Counted from the first letter of the stretch, positions 1-12,949 are shown. The stretch is DNA of 64,000 nucleotides from Harmothoe impar (GCA_947462335.1 OX381704.1:47186942-47250941), one strand, 5' to 3'. The notes: generated by a model from the letters alone, not told the origin. Made by a program: numbers and translations.

Positions 1-278
1 GTAAGGTATAAGACACCATTCTTGTGGATTTGGAAAGTATATACATTGAGATTCTGGGATCACTTCTGACATACATTGGTACATGTACCTCTATGTTGGT
101 ACATACCTAAATGACTGGTGGTCTGTGATAGCACACCCTTTCCTATCCAGGACAACAGAACTATTTTGTATGGGATATATTTTTACAAGTGTCAGGGAGG
201 TCATTTATACATAATTAAAAACATCATCCCCAAATGCAAATAAGCAACTAGTCTTACTGCACAGATTCGTGCTATGTC

Positions 279-563
279 TGACTTTCATTGAGGCCAAAGT
301 CCAGCTTTGCTAGACTCACAACCACATGTGAGTCCAGCTTGACTTGACTCTTGATAGCCAGAGTCTGGCATCACTGTACTCTTGCTCTAGGTACAGTCCA
401 GCATTGCCAGACCACCCATGAGTGTGAAAGTCAGATGGTGTTGAACTCTTATACAGGAAGGTCCAGCATTGCCCGACTTTGACTGTAGCGAGGGTCCAGC
501 ACTGCCTGACTATCATGCTGCCCTGAGTCAGGCTGTGCTGGACCTTCTCTGCAGTGAAAGTCA
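279..563. mobile_element. Palindromic MITE with TGACTTTC ends
   Basis: The left end TGACTTTCATTG...GTCCAGC is matched in inverse by GCTGGACC...CAGTGAAAGTCA on the right. Internal copies of GTCCAGCA.TGCC.GAC occur in both orientations. No coding capacity is visible and no clear target duplication is seen. Confidence 0.6.
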
Positions 564-950
564 GCCTGACCTTCACATGAGGGTACTTTTGGAGACATTG
601 GCCTGCCTGTGGAATGTGAGTGCAGGTGACTATCACTTTTTCCTCTGTGCACATCACATTTGGATTTGCCGGTGCTCATCAAGAAATGGTGGAATTCAGG
701 TAATTGCCATTCTACACCCTCAAAGTACATGGACAACAGGTGTGACATTCAAATAATACTTTTGACAACAGCCGTGATACTGAGAAAAAAGGCTGCCGTC
801 ATCGAAGCAATTAGAGTAGGAAATGATAAGACTGGAACTGAAGGTGTAACAAGTATTTATACGTGTCCTAGTACGGTGAGGCATTCAATATCCCTGCCAC
901 TGGCACGGGTGCCAACTCGACCTGTTCTTTTTCCCAGTCTGAGGCCTTTT

Positions 951-1079
951 AGACTATGGTTATGAAAGGGTAAGTAGAATTGATCACAGCAGACTGGTGG
1001 GGCCAGATGAGGGTGAAGCCCAAGTCACCCCACCAGTCTGCTGTGGCTAATTCTACTTACCCTTTCATAACCATAGTCT
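951..1079. mobile_element. Near-perfect hairpin element, 52-bp arms
   Basis: Arms 951-1002 and 1028-1079 are reverse complements, with mismatches confined to a four-base stretch. The loop is 25 bp. The arm starts AGACTATGGTTATGAAAGGG. The high arm identity suggests recent origin or selection against recombination loss. No coding capacity. Confidence 0.8.
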
Positions 1080-4000
1080 ATCTGTTTTAAACCACAGCTG
1101 AAAGGTTACGTGAGGGTTTGTGAAATAACCAAGGTGTGAACTCCTTTGTCTGACCCCTGCGCTGTGGTTAAAATGGTAACAACATTTCACAGAATTCTGA
1201 AGATCGTGAACATTACAATTATATCGAACTACTCATCCAGGATAGATAAAGTAGATACAAACAATGAAGTGTTATAGTTAATGCCTATACTGTACCCACC
1301 TGTAGATTACAGATAGTTGAAAAATTAATTTAAGATTAGCTAAACTATCTTCATGAGACTTAAGTTTACTATTTGAAAAGAGCATAATTTATACATCTAA
1401 AACTACTTCTGGGTAACAGGTGATTTAGCTGAGCAGGTCGTCTGCGCCACAACCAGGTCAGTAAGTGGTTAGTCCAGGTGAGCAGCTCAGACGCGGCGAA
1501 GTTAGAGAGTCTGATAGGTGCTCATTAGTCTCATCCTACAGACCCCCGCCCCAGGGCTAAGTGGCTGATCCAATAACTCTTACCCCACCAAACCCTTACC
1601 TTATGCCTCTCTTCCACCAGGGCTCGACTACTCATCCAATGAGGCAACTTGGATTTAGTGTCTGATGTGCCAGCGTCGATCATTATGGGTCAATTCCATG
1701 CCAGTCCGATGAGAAGCTGTCTCATGATCACCCACTGGACAAAAATATCTGTACAATTTTGAAACAATGTAATGTTGACAACTTGTTGATCAACCTCTTT
1801 TCAATATTGATTCTACGTTGAACTGATTCCTGCACTCACCTAAGATAGTATCCCCTACCATCAGCTTACCCCATGCTGAAATGCCTAAAGGATGTCTCAT
1901 TATCTAGTGTCTTTTATGGCCTCGCTTAATCATAGGAGCGGGAAATGAGACAGTCACCGATTGCTGCAGCTTGTTTGCTATTGGCTGATCCTTGCCAAGA
2001 GGGTCATAGTTTGTGGCCCCACCCAGACCGACATTATTTATACGAGACTCTGGTTTGTTAATATCTGAAGCCATTATTACCTCTTCCCGCACTGCACAAT
2101 TGTCCTTGTCATGGCTGGAAACTGGCTCGTAACATGTATAAACTTAAAACGGTTACCTACAATGTACATTATGAATAATGGGCTGAGGAGTGAGAAGAGA
2201 AGAATCGCAGTGGCGTTAAAGATTCTCACACTACTCTTTCACTGGGTTGCACAACTGCCGACTTGATTGTTTATAATAGCTCTGGAAAATTGCCATTGAA
2301 CTATTTTCTCATCAGTTTTAATGACAATACTGCGGAAATTGACAACGGTTTAATAATTATTGGCAATTTGGGCAGACGATGTTCCAAGTACATTTGACCA
2401 AGCCCAAACAGCCTAACCCCGCCCCCAACTAATGTTGGTGATTCCAAATGGAGTGGATTTTATTTAAACAATAACATAGACCTTTCCAAGAGTGTCACTC
2501 AGCAATATCGTCCAAAATTAGAGTACGGTCATTCATGCCCAAAAGCATCATCCATTTTAAATAGTTGGGCACTAAAAGACTCGTGAGAAATGACGGTTCC
2601 AGTAACCATGTCTATAGATGCACCAACAGAAAGTATATTATTTTACGATTAGCTCCTGTTACCATTACATGATATTGATCAAGTCCGTGGTTCCAGTCTC
2701 TCCAAACATTACCAGGAAACATCTAGTGAGTATCAATAATAGATTGAGACCTATGAGCAAGCATTAGGTAATCAGCTAATCTGGCTCCCAGATGTGTTCC
2801 CAAATGGGGCCCATGTAGGCTGCTCACCTAGGGCCCATCTATGTCTTGTCACGAGCTACCAAATGCCAACCAGATGGACTTGCCAACATTTGAAACGGCA
2901 CTAGTCACTGGCACTACATACTGTTTTGCTGCAGGCTAAAGTGTTAATATTTGAATATGAGTTCATCGGCAGTCTAGGTGAAAATCCCAGGGATATTCTA
3001 ACCCAGATGAGTATGTTCTGCGGTATATATAATTGCAATGTATTAAATGGGGTGCATCCTTTTTACTTCCCACCACTAAATTTTCCCAGGATTTTAGCAG
3101 TTGGTTTCATGTACTGTATTAACTATATAAAAGTGAGAAAAAAACAGGACCTTGTGGTTGAAATAACTAGAACAGAGCAGTGGCTCACTTTTGGCCAAAT
3201 ATTGAAATGATTATAACATACAAATTTAGGATGTGCATAATTTGTTTGCAAGCCTAGTATGTATACATAATTATATGAAGACTTTTATGGTAAAAGGCCA
3301 TTATCTTTAACTTCAAAGTCCAATAATCACAGGGAGAAAACACACTTCCTTCATATTCCATTGCAAATAAAAAAAGATCCCACAACTAGATGTTCATACT
3401 ATACACTTGGGCACAATGTAGAAAAATAAAAATCACCCGCAGCAGTATTACTTTTTCCGCAAAAGTGGGAAATCTAAAGTAGTAATTATTCTCAGAATAG
3501 GATAAGTTTAAGGGATAAATTTAAATAATAACTCCATCATTAGAAATGAATATCCTACGTTTATATGAGGTTTACAATGTAAACAATTCACTAGATCAAC
3601 CAGATATATAATAACATGCCCCTATTTGAAACCATAGCATTCTAAGTAATGCTGTGTTTAAGCCTCTGCCAGTGCCTGCTACTGCCTGCCTGTCTGTGGT
3701 AAGCACAGGTACCCAGTGTGTGTGCTCCCCTCTATATCCTATATGCCTCTACTGGAACCGGACTTGTTCCCGCAGCCACTCTGTATCCACTGACACCAGC
3801 AATCTCGTGAGACCTTGGCTCTGCTCTCGTATTGCAGCCTGTTCCCTGGAAGCTATGGTGTGTGAGTGTCTGCCAGAGTCATCGCTATATATGTGCAACT
3901 CTGGTGTGCGTGGTCAAGAGGATGCATCCTCTTTAAAAAGACTCACGTTAGTGGGCCGAGCCCATCTAGGTTCCATCTCCAGCATTGTCACCCTGTCTAG

Positions 4001-4467
4001 ATAAGCCTATATAACCTATACAGAAAGCTGATATATCGGAGAATACCAACTGAGAGCGCCTTACCGATGGGTTGAATTTCAAGTAATGTGTGACCTGTCC
4101 TAGAGTCATGGTTTGTCAATGAGTATTCTCTAACGTGAGGCGTACACTCAACACCACCTGTGGCCTCAGGTTCCAGGTTCATCAGGTGCATAGAAACCTT
4201 TAAGTGGCATAATCACCGAGCCATTCACATCTCTAGTATTGTTTTGGCCTGCTATGTCGTTAAGTGTGACTGGTGATTTTGCCCCGTTATTCCCCCGTTA
4301 ATGGTTACTTCTTACACACCATTTTTATTACAGTTATAAACAGATAAACATTATACATTTATGCAAGTGGCATCCTTTGCAGTCAGATACAATATTACAC
4401 CCGGCATGGCCTAGTGACGACGTATTTAGATCCTGGGTGATCGCAGTATGAGTGAGCCACGTTCGTA
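1080..4467. other. No recognisable gene
   Basis: AT-rich non-coding sequence. Short open frames here (for example 2926-3210 and 3654-4004) show no family resemblance and no exon-like boundaries. I see no strong repeat structure. Confidence 0.55.
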
Positions 4468-5330
4468 CACTGTAAAAAATAGATGTACTTTTGACAGATT
4501 CACTCTGTAAAATTTAACGCTGATTCACCGTTATTTGGAATACAATGAAGCACCGTAAATATCAGCCATTTCACAGTGGATCCTTGTTAAATGCTAACCT
4601 GGTTTGGATTACAATGATTCAACGTAAATTCATCTTCTAATGTCAAATCCCAGAGGGAGCCACATATAGTAGATCTTGCCATAGATAGGTGGCCTGGTTT
4701 GTAAGAAGATTTTTCTGGAGAGTGTGAGCCCTTGAAGTGGAGTATACATGTTGAAATAATGGTAATTTTCAATTAATCTATAATGTTTGACAATTTAACA
4801 ATTCAATCTTATGATAGGTTTGACAAAATACCATGATCACTTGATAATATCCAGAAGAAAGTAGCTGTCTGGATCTATACACCTATTTTGTGGTAATATA
4901 CTATGCATATATCCTCACCTCTGGAAACTCTGCCTTGTATCAATCCTATAGAGTAAAACCTCTTGTATAGGCCATGGCTAGTATGCAAGTCAGATCGTCA
5001 GTGGTGCGTATAGGATAAGGACAAAGTCAAAATATGCCTTATCCGTAAGTTTTTAGATGTATGCTACAGTAACTAAAGTCACCATATTCAGACTCCCTGT
5101 GAGGCTTATCGAATATTCTCTGTATATTTGAATACTGTGAATCTATTAATGCTGATTTAACGTAAAATTAACGGTGATTCAACGTAAAATGAACAGTGAT
5201 TCTGTGTAAAATGAACAGTGATTCTGCGTGAAATTAACGGTGACCGTCACCGTTAAAAAAACGGTGAAAGTCATGTCCCAAAAGTTGCCGGTGATTCAAC
5301 GTCATTTTGACGACATTTTTTTTACAGTGT
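4468..5330. mobile_element. TA-flanked non-autonomous DNA transposon with internal repeat array
   Basis: The ends are CACTGTAAAAAA and TTTTTTTTACAGTG, each flanked by TA, as expected for Tc1/mariner-type insertion. The right part contains many copies of GTGATTC.ACGTAAAAT.AACG, with related copies near the left end (4500-4640). No transposase is visible. Confidence 0.72.
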
Positions 5331-5343
5331 AAGTCACTATCAC

Positions 5344-5965
5344 TTATAGCCAAATCCCACAACACGAAAATGGGACGTAAAAGTGTTGTGATTGAGCTTC
5401 TGTCAAGGTGGAGCTGCTGCCGGTTTTGTAAATCGCAACACTACCTAGCCTACTTCAAATCCCACAGTGGCTGATACAGGCATAGCATATGCTGCTTATT
5501 GAGTTCTACTGCATGTAGTTAATAGTTTATCTGGAGAAATATAGAGTTTGAATTCACAACAGAAGGGACTTTAATATTAGAATGGTAAGGGACCCCATCC
5601 AATTTTATCATAGGCAACTACATTCACCAATATATATGCAGGTTCCAGCATAGCTAGGCACTATAAATCGCAGAGCAAAACCCCCTATATATAAACCATG
5701 TGGGATTTGGGTAATGATTAATCAGTGACACAACCATTGTGATATACCAAGAAACCATGGGATGTTCCAATAAGCAACATTTTCTAGGCCTTCTGGGGGA
5801 AAATATCTAACTCTTTTGATCCTTGCCATTTCCCAAATCACAAGGCAAAGGCAACACTTTCTCGCCGATTTGGGGCTGTCTTAGCCAATATAGGGCCCAA
5901 AATCGGCAAAAAGACCAATTCACAACATTTTATGACCCTCTCTCGCATTGTGGGATTTGACCTTT
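5344..5965 (-). mobile_element. ~0.6-kb TIR element, family B copy 1
   Basis: The ends are GCCAAATCCCACAAC and GTTGTGGGATTTGACC in inverse form (the right end here reads ATTGTGGGATTTGACC). Internal blocks such as CGATTTGGGGC...GGGCCCAAAATCGGC match family copies 2 and 3 in reverse orientation. Copy 2 (8311-8911) is its reverse complement over much of its length. Non-coding. Confidence 0.8.
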
Positions 5966-7034
5966 ACACCGCAATTCTTAGCTATCTGATTTGTTTTATT
6001 GTATTCGGTTCGAGAAAAAAACATGAAATGGAGGACTGTGTCAACTTGAGCTGTTCAAACACCTGTCATGTCCTAGTATATACCCAATGCCAGGATCCCA
6101 TTTGTACCTATGTAATTGTGTTGGTTGAGATGCACGAATGATAACCTTTCAAATTCAATTCAAATCTGAATACCATATATCACCGGATCTTCCGTAATTA
6201 ACATATACCTATAAACTCGTAATATAACCTAGTACCTGGACAGACGATGACCACATGCGAGAATGCACCTGTACCAACCTACATGCTGTACCCAGTTTCG
6301 ACCCGTTATTTCACAATATAGAACAGTCATCATAGGAAACAATTTCAGGAAATATCCGCCGACCCCAAGACTCAGCAGGTTGCGCTATCTTTCCTGGGTT
6401 GGTCTCTAGAACAATATGATCAGTTTTTGGACCCTATAAAGGAGTCGCTCTTGGCGTGACGTGGTGCATGGCTGTAGGGTTGAGAGCAGGTCGGTCAAGG
6501 AATCTAATTTTAGAAACAGAAAGCGCTCAGCCTCTAATGAAGCTGATGTGATTGCCTCGACAACGGCCTTCTCCAATTCATACCAGTTGGCAAGTGGGGC
6601 TTGGGTGGCCTCCAGTAGACCGAGGTTTACTCCATCCCCGGGCAGTGGCTATAGTTGGTGTACCTGCCTTCTCCACAAGAAACCAGTAGAAAAGCTCCCA
6701 TCCTAAACAGCTAAACAGAGGTTACTTTGATTCCTAGTTCCCCTGGGATTAATATGAGCTATATAGCTTTAAAGCTTCGTTCTCACCAATGACACTCTCA
6801 GGAGTAGACGAGAGCAGTACTGGAAAAATTACTTTTGCACTCTTGGTGAGAATGCCACTGTGACTATCTGCTTGCTTAAACATGCATTGAATACCTGCGA
6901 TATGTTCTTCGAATTTGCAATGGCACTTCTAGTGCGTGTAATGGTTTGATAGGCATGATCTGCAATGCGTACAGTATGAGCATAACACAACCAAGGGAAG
7001 TACAGGTGACAAGAGTCAGCGTATGCTATGTATA
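5966..7034. other. No recognisable gene
   Basis: Non-coding sequence. A frame at 6461-6706 is open but has no recognisable domain. Confidence 0.5.
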
Positions 7035-7153
7035 CACACTCAGAAAAGTCAGCGTCATTGTCGCTAAAACCACTCTCACCTGAATATCAGGCAGTGTCTG
7101 ACTTTTAGGTGAGAGTGGTTTTAGCGACAATGACGCTGACTTTTCCTAGTGTG
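7035..7153. mobile_element. Hairpin MITE, family C copy 1
   Basis: Arms beginning CACACTCAGAAAAGTCAGCG and ending in the inverse AGTGTG. The core GTCATTGTCGCTAAAAC occurs in both arms. The centre carries degenerate CAGGCA/TGCCTGA. Related copies lie at 8147-8215 (one arm only) and 32103-32219. Confidence 0.8.
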
Positions 7154-7235
7154 GCCACCGTCCACTGGGGAACGTCGTTATGCCCATGCATTTCCTCTAT
7201 AACTTCGGCCGATTAGAGCCCAGTGGATGGTGGTC
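7154..7235. repeat. Short inverted repeat next to family C copy 1
   Basis: GGCCACCGTCCACTGGG on the left is inverted as CCCAGTGGATGGTGGTC on the right. It contains CGGCCGATTAGAGCCC, also seen near 53170. It is directly adjacent to the previous hairpin. Confidence 0.6.
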
Positions 7236-7575
7236 ATAAGCGAGAGTTACAGCCGTACCAGGGCTGGACTATAATAGTGTGGCTATGTAATGGTGGCAGA
7301 CTAGATAAACTGAACGAAGGTTTTGAAATGGTCTGACCATATGGTGATCCAACGAGGCGGAACTGCGGAAAGAGCATTGCTGAGATGAGCATGAACCAGA
7401 TGTTACTCCAGGTTAGTCAAAAGTCGAGCAAAAACAATGTATTTATATGGTTATTATTACATCGCAGCCCCCACTTCCCCATTGGAAAGCAATTGAGTTT
7501 TCTGATGCCATATCGATCGGTTAACTCAACGCTACAATGCTCTTCAGTGCTTGTGTATACAGGACCCCCTCCCTC

Positions 7576-7724
7576 CTAAGGGCCATAACCCACTAGCCGA
7601 TATGGAGGCATTATCGGCCAATACACCCTCAACAAACAGACTCAATGCAGTACTTTGTAGTATAGTTTTGTGGATGTATCGGCCGATAATGCCACCAAAT
7701 CGGGTAATGGGTTATGGCCCTTAG
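7576..7724. mobile_element. Hairpin MITE with CTAAGGGCCATAACCC ends
   Basis: The left arm CTAAGGGCCATAACCCA, then CCGATATGG and GCATTATCGGCC, is mirrored by GGCCGATAATGCC...TGGGTTATGGCCCTTAG. Arms are about 45 bp. Non-coding. No clear target duplication. Confidence 0.8.
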
Positions 7725-8146
7725 TTCCTATAGTATATAGTCCGCCCCCGCAGAATGGACGAAGGAACCCCTCATTATCATAATTCTGCAGTGTTTCGCG
7801 CGAAGTGCCCAGCACGTCATTCCAGGTACTGCCTGTCTCTCTTCTCCACCATATAACACGTCTATTGGGCTACTGGTTACCCGGTTGTGGATCCTAATCC
7901 AATTAGGTTAGCCCCACATCCCAGGGTAATAAACAATTAAAACACTGTAAACCCCCTTGATCACATTGATCACCACTATCAGGAAGTTAATCCCACCTTT
8001 ACAATCGATTTACAAGCCCATGCCCTGCATTTGCTACAATGTATACGCCTGTACTTCAGGACTAGACTACACTAAATTTGTTCTATCCTGCATGGTACTA
8101 CACTTGGTTTAAAGTCTTGTCGGTGAGAACAAAAAGAGACGGAGTA

Positions 8147-8215
8147 CACACTCAGAAAAGTCAGCGTCATTGTCGCTGAAAGCACCCTCATGTGAAAGTC
8201 AGGCATTATAGGTGC
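8147..8215. mobile_element. Single arm of family C hairpin
   Basis: Shares CACACTCAGAAAAGTCAGCG and GTCATTGTCGCT with 7035-7100 but lacks the opposite arm. It is a truncated copy, about 160 bp before family B copy 2. Confidence 0.7.
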
Positions 8216-8310
8216 AATATTCCCATCAATCAATAATTATAGTGGCGTATGTGTGTGTGACTATGCGTGTGTAAAGTATTGAGACAGGTCCAGGTAAGGC
8301 AATTGTTTAT

Positions 8311-8911
8311 AAAGGTCAAATCCCACAACGCGAGAGAGGGCCAGAAAATGTTGCAAATTGGTAATGTCACCGATTTTGGGGCCTACATTGGCCAAGACAG
8401 GCCCAAATCGGCAAGAAAGTGTTGCCTATGTCTTGTGATTTGGGATATTGCAAGGATCAAAAAGGTTAGATATTTTCCCCCAGAAGGCCTAGAAAATGTT
8501 GCTTATTGGAATATGTCAAGGTTTCTTACTATATTGCAATAATTGTGTCACTGATTAATCATTATCCAAATCCCACCTGATCCATGTATTTAAGAGATTT
8601 TGCTCTATGATGTATAATGCCTAGCTATGCATATATTGGTGAATGTAGTTGCAGATATTGTAATTGCATCAATTTTCCTTAAGATTTGAATATTAAAGTC
8701 CCTTCTGTTGCAAATTCAAACCCTATACCATGTCCAACATGGCCCAAATCGCAACACTCTCTTTGTCCAAATCGGGTACAGTGGGATTTGGAGAGGTCTA
8801 AAATCGGGGGACAAGTGTTGTGATTTACAATATTGGCAACAGTTGCCCCTTGTTATTATGTCAATAATCAACACTTTCTGGCCCATTTTTCGCGTTGTGG
8901 GATTTGACCTT
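8311..8911 (+). mobile_element. ~0.6-kb TIR element, family B copy 2
   Basis: AAAGGTCAAATCCCACAACG at the left is inverted at the right as CGTTGTGGGATTTGACC. The interior repeats the arm motif (CGATTTTGGGGCC, AAATCGGC.A). It carries no intact gene. It shares interior sequence with 5344-5965 in the opposite orientation. Confidence 0.82.
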
Positions 8912-9228
8912 AAGAATCATTATGGCAAGGCCACATGGAGCTTTAGCTTGAATTGGCTGGTTTGGAAGCAGGCAAAACCAGCATTGGGCAGATGACCAGG
9001 TTCCAGTCAGCGGTTTTATGGGCAAACTCATATGAACCCACCTTGACGGTTTTGGTCATAGGGCTGTGGACTTGGTCCATGTAGACTGCAAAATCTGGTT
9101 GCAGATCTGTTTCAAAGTGGGCTGCCTGATTTGGGCTCAGGTTGGGTTTTTGTTCTGCACCTGACACACGATGGCCTTGCTATACCAGTAGAGCTTTTCT
9201 ATAAAACAGGGAGAATTTGTCTTGGTAC

Positions 9229-9853
9229 AGGTCAAATCCCACAACGCAAGAGAGGACCAGACAATGTTGTGATTTGGCCTTGTTGCAAATATTGGGGCCT
9301 ATAATGGCTAAGAGGGGGCCTATATCGGCTTTGGTACCTTGTCTGAGTGTTCTGAGTGTGTCTGAGAAATCAAAATATCAAAACATTTAGATATTTTCTT
9401 CTGATTCTGCTGAAAAATGTTGCAATTTAGAGATCTAGCTAAAGTCTGGGAAAAAAAGGGGGGGGGCACTCCTCATATATTTTATATACACATTGGTATA
9501 GGACAGGTATCATATGGGATAAATAATTATTAGTGATTCCTATTCTCGTATGAATAGCTTTGTAGGCCTGTGTATACAGGCTACTATCATACTGAAATAA
9601 AGGAATATATGAAACACCCTTTGGTTTGTGAAGTAACTCCCCCCAAATACAATCTTTAGGTTTTGTAAATCGTAACAATACAGCCTGTTTCACAACACTC
9701 TACTTGGATAAATCGGCTGCAGTGGGATTCGGAGGGTCCTAGGTATGCAGTAGAAGTGTTGTGATTTACAAAATCGGCAGCAGCTCCCTGTTGACAGAAG
9801 GCTAATTCGCAACACTTTCCCACCTGTTTTTCGCATGGTAGGATTTGGCTATA
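9229..9853 (+). mobile_element. ~0.6-kb TIR element, family B copy 3
   Basis: Left end AGGTCAAATCCCACAACGC, right end GGTAGGATTTGGCTATAA. The interior is diverged but retains GATTTACAAAATCGGCAGCAG and a poly-G tract at 9461-9468. It lies about 320 bp from copy 2 in the same orientation. Confidence 0.75.
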
Positions 9854-10937
9854 AAATCAAACCAAAGTAAGTTGCTAAAGTTTTCTTACATTTTAAAGTA
9901 GCAATGAATCATAGACATAATTCCTGTAATATTATATGGACACATTCTTCAAATCGGTAGGAACTAAAGCACTAAAGTTCAACATGAACCTAGATCAAAT
10001 ACGCTTGTCTAAGCTGCATTGCTTAGAGCTGATGATTATATTATAAACATATAGCCATAATTGGGTAGGACGAGTATGATTGCATGTGCCTTGGGTGAGT
10101 TAATTAGCAGCACCTGGGATATCGACCAGACTGCTATAGTCTTGTCTTTTCTTCGATTATTGTGATAACGTTATCCTTTCACGAGGATTCCCAGAGAAGA
10201 TAATCATACACCATCATGGCACATTGTATTTTTATCTTCAAACTTTGATTAGTTTCTGTTCTATACAAATAATGTATTTCAATTAGAAACCTGCCATAAT
10301 TAAGTGAGAAAATATTTTCGCTGGGTATTGGGCATCAAACTTAAGTCCACAAATGTACCAGTAATATTGCACTGCAACATCCCCATAATCATCAATGTAT
10401 CACATACAAATTAATGAATCAATGAAATACAAATCAATGTGTCAAAATCAATCTCTCATCTCATTCAATGATTATAAGCAAATAATTATAGGGGAGTAAT
10501 TAAATCAATTCTAAAACCAAGAATTATGCCAGTTGATGACATGGCACCAAATTGAGTAACCGGCCATCTTAATCCAAATTTTAGCCCAGATGGGGAAGCC
10601 CATATAGGAACGACCCAAATTGGTAAGCCCAGCTGGGGCCAGACCATACCCCATAATCCCTTTGACCAAAAGCAAGCCTGTTGGTTAGCCCGCTTTAGGC
10701 CGCACTGGTAAACACGGGTCTCTGCTATGTTGAGCCCACATCGTATTTGGTACTAGGGGATACCCCATATACTTCCCTATTCCGCATTAGCGAGATACAG
10801 TGGCTCCACCTGATAGGAGTATTTGTAACTATAACTAGCTGAAGCTGGTACCTGCCATGTCCAAAATAGGAAGTTTTAGGGGTCGTAATCTGTGAGTATT
10901 GTGATTATGTTGTCCCTGGTCACTAGCTATGTCACTT
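9854..10937. other. No recognisable gene
   Basis: AT-rich non-coding sequence with no clear repeat arms. Confidence 0.5.
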
Positions 10938-11007
10938 GTCCAGTATAGTGTAGTGGTTAGGACAGAGGACTCACACTCCAGAGGACCTAAGCTCAAATCC
11001 CTCCCAA
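10938..11007 (+). repeat. tRNA-Val-like SINE head
   Basis: TAGTGTAGTGGTTAGGAC resembles a tRNA A-box region, and GCTCAAATCC a degenerate B box. The anticodon loop position reads CAC, as in tRNA-Val. The acceptor arms do not pair, so it is a tRNA-derived repeat rather than a functional tRNA. It is inverted relative to 11264-11333. Confidence 0.6.
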
Positions 11008-11263
11008 TCCTATGCCTAAAATGGGAAAAAATCCTAGAGATTTATGTCTTATATATTTTGGTTGAATTTTTAGAAGTGAGTACCAGCCATTTGTTAAGAC
11101 TAAATAAAGAAATATCAAGAATGTGGTATTCTGTTTACATTCCCTTACAAAAGCAATTAACTTTATTGCTATGTATTCGACTGAAAATGCTTGGTTTCCT
11201 GTAGTAGATATATGAAAAAGGAAACAGTTTTACCTTTGAATGGAATAGTCACCAGATGTGGCT

Positions 11264-11333
11264 TGGAAGGGAATTGAGCTTAGGCTCTCTGGACTGTGAG
11301 TCCACTGTCCTAACCATTACACTATACAGGACA
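11264..11333 (-). repeat. tRNA-Val-like SINE head, inverted partner
   Basis: On the minus strand TATAGTGTAATGGTTAGGAC and GCTCAATTCCC give A- and B-box-like sequences, with a CAC anticodon position. Upstream flanks (TATGTCAC.TGT) are shared with the plus-strand copy at 10938, so the homology extends beyond the tRNA part. Confidence 0.6.
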
Positions 11334-11639
11334 CAGGTGACATAAGGAGTGTCCAGGTACAACCTATTCACAATACCTGTACCCAGATTGTACCCTAATC
11401 TCGTCCACGAGATTTGGCTAAGCTGGTTGCTGTAAGTTATGGGAATAGACCTAGAACCAGTGGAAATGGCGCTGCCCACTGATCATCTCGCTAATGCCCT
11501 ATACAGTCACAATACACCATGTCCCTGATGCTATCAGGGCACCTATTTCCCTGGTGCGTTCTACCTTTGTTCTCGGCGTCCTTGTGGGAGAATGATCCCG
11601 CCCATCCATTCACAATACGTAGAATGTAGGCTTTTACCA

Positions 11640-11935
11640 TTTCCCGGCACCCCATGGTGGTCCATTTTTAAAGAATCTAACCCATGAACCACTATGAATA
11701 ACCCTGCTTCCTACTCTACCCACCACCTCACTCCATACCTCGCCTCCTCAACTAAATTCCTTATTTCAACTTCAGATCTTACCACACATCCACCCCAGCC
11801 TCCATACCCCATTCCACTATTGCAGCCTAACCATCAGCCCTAAATGCCCCCCACTTAATTCACCCAAACACTCCGCCTCCATAGTCCATAACATCCCCAC
11901 TACCCCTTCACCCTAACCCCCGATCACCAGTCGTA
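11640..11935. other. C-rich, G-poor strand-asymmetric tract
   Basis: The plus strand is dominated by C, A and T, with many CCA/CACC/CCCC runs and very little G. No gene or exon is visible. Origin unclear: a decayed CA/C-rich satellite is possible. Confidence 0.5.
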
Positions 11936-12841
11936 TACCCCGCTGGTCAGAGGATAGAGTCGTGGCCAAGATGACCTTTGTGGCAGTCAAGCAGCAATCA
12001 ATCCTGCCCAATTCTGATTCCCCACCAATGATCCAGCCGCGCGGGGCGTTGGCAAGGGTCAGCGCCATATTGAATTGCTCCATCCAGTGCCCACATAACA
12101 AGAAGAGCAGCTCTACTGCCTACGACTACTAACCACTGCCCAGTCCCCCCCGTCCCACCGCTTTCCTGTCCTACATTACGCCGCACTATCCCAACAACAA
12201 TGCTGAATTCTTAGCAGAGCCATCCTAGTATGTCGGCATAGCTCACTACTTTAAACCACAGCAATATTTTCATGCTAAAGCTCATTTTCGTTCCTTTAAG
12301 ACCCCCGCTTGAAGGCTGTTCGAGCACCTGGAGAAAATGTACATTTTAAATGCCCGTGTTTTTGCTGGGTTCTAATGAGGGAAACCACTTTTCTACATTT
12401 GTAAATGTCTTGCATTTCCTGTGAATTTAGTATTTGCAAAATAACGGGATAGCGTATCTTGAGATGCAGAGGGCTTCCCCCTCCCCTGCGTCCTACGTCG
12501 CCACCTCTGCAGCCACTATATATTTAGTTCCGAATACAAAAGTAATCAGCAATGAGAAGGTCACGTTTGTTTGTAATTACTTTAAAGGACGGCACCCGTC
12601 AGGTGAAGTTGATTTCATCGACCTTCTATTCCCTGAATATAAGGTAATTTATTTTCTGCCACTCCGAGCTCTGGGACGATGTAATCCGGCAAACTTTAAC
12701 AACCTCATCGAATTTCATGCATCAGGAATCTTCAGGTTACTGTGGCTCTTATCTTACAATCTCTGAGTGATGGGATCCAATAGTGATCGGATCCAATAGT
12801 AAAAGTGGCCTCAGAAGAACAGCGCCTCTATCCTACGTGAG

Positions 12842-12949
12842 GGCACCTGATGGCACCTAGTGGTACAGGATAACACCGGATGGCACCTGATGGAACCGGA
12901 TGGCACCTGATGGAACCTGATGGCACCTGATGGCACCTGGTGGCACCCC
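12842..12949 (+). repeat. Minisatellite, ~10-bp unit GGCACCTGAT
   Basis: About ten degenerate units of GG(C/A)ACC(T/G)GAT. It is a simple tandem array. The reverse strand is open but shows only the repeated peptide. Confidence 0.85.

Noticed and set aside
10938..11333. tRNA-Val genes
   Set aside because: A and B boxes are present but the acceptor and T arms do not pair; treated as SINE heads.
12434..12766. 110-codon plus-strand open frame with VTFVCNYF, slightly Ig-like
   Set aside because: No paired Cys/Trp pattern, no splice context and no neighbour exons; likely chance.
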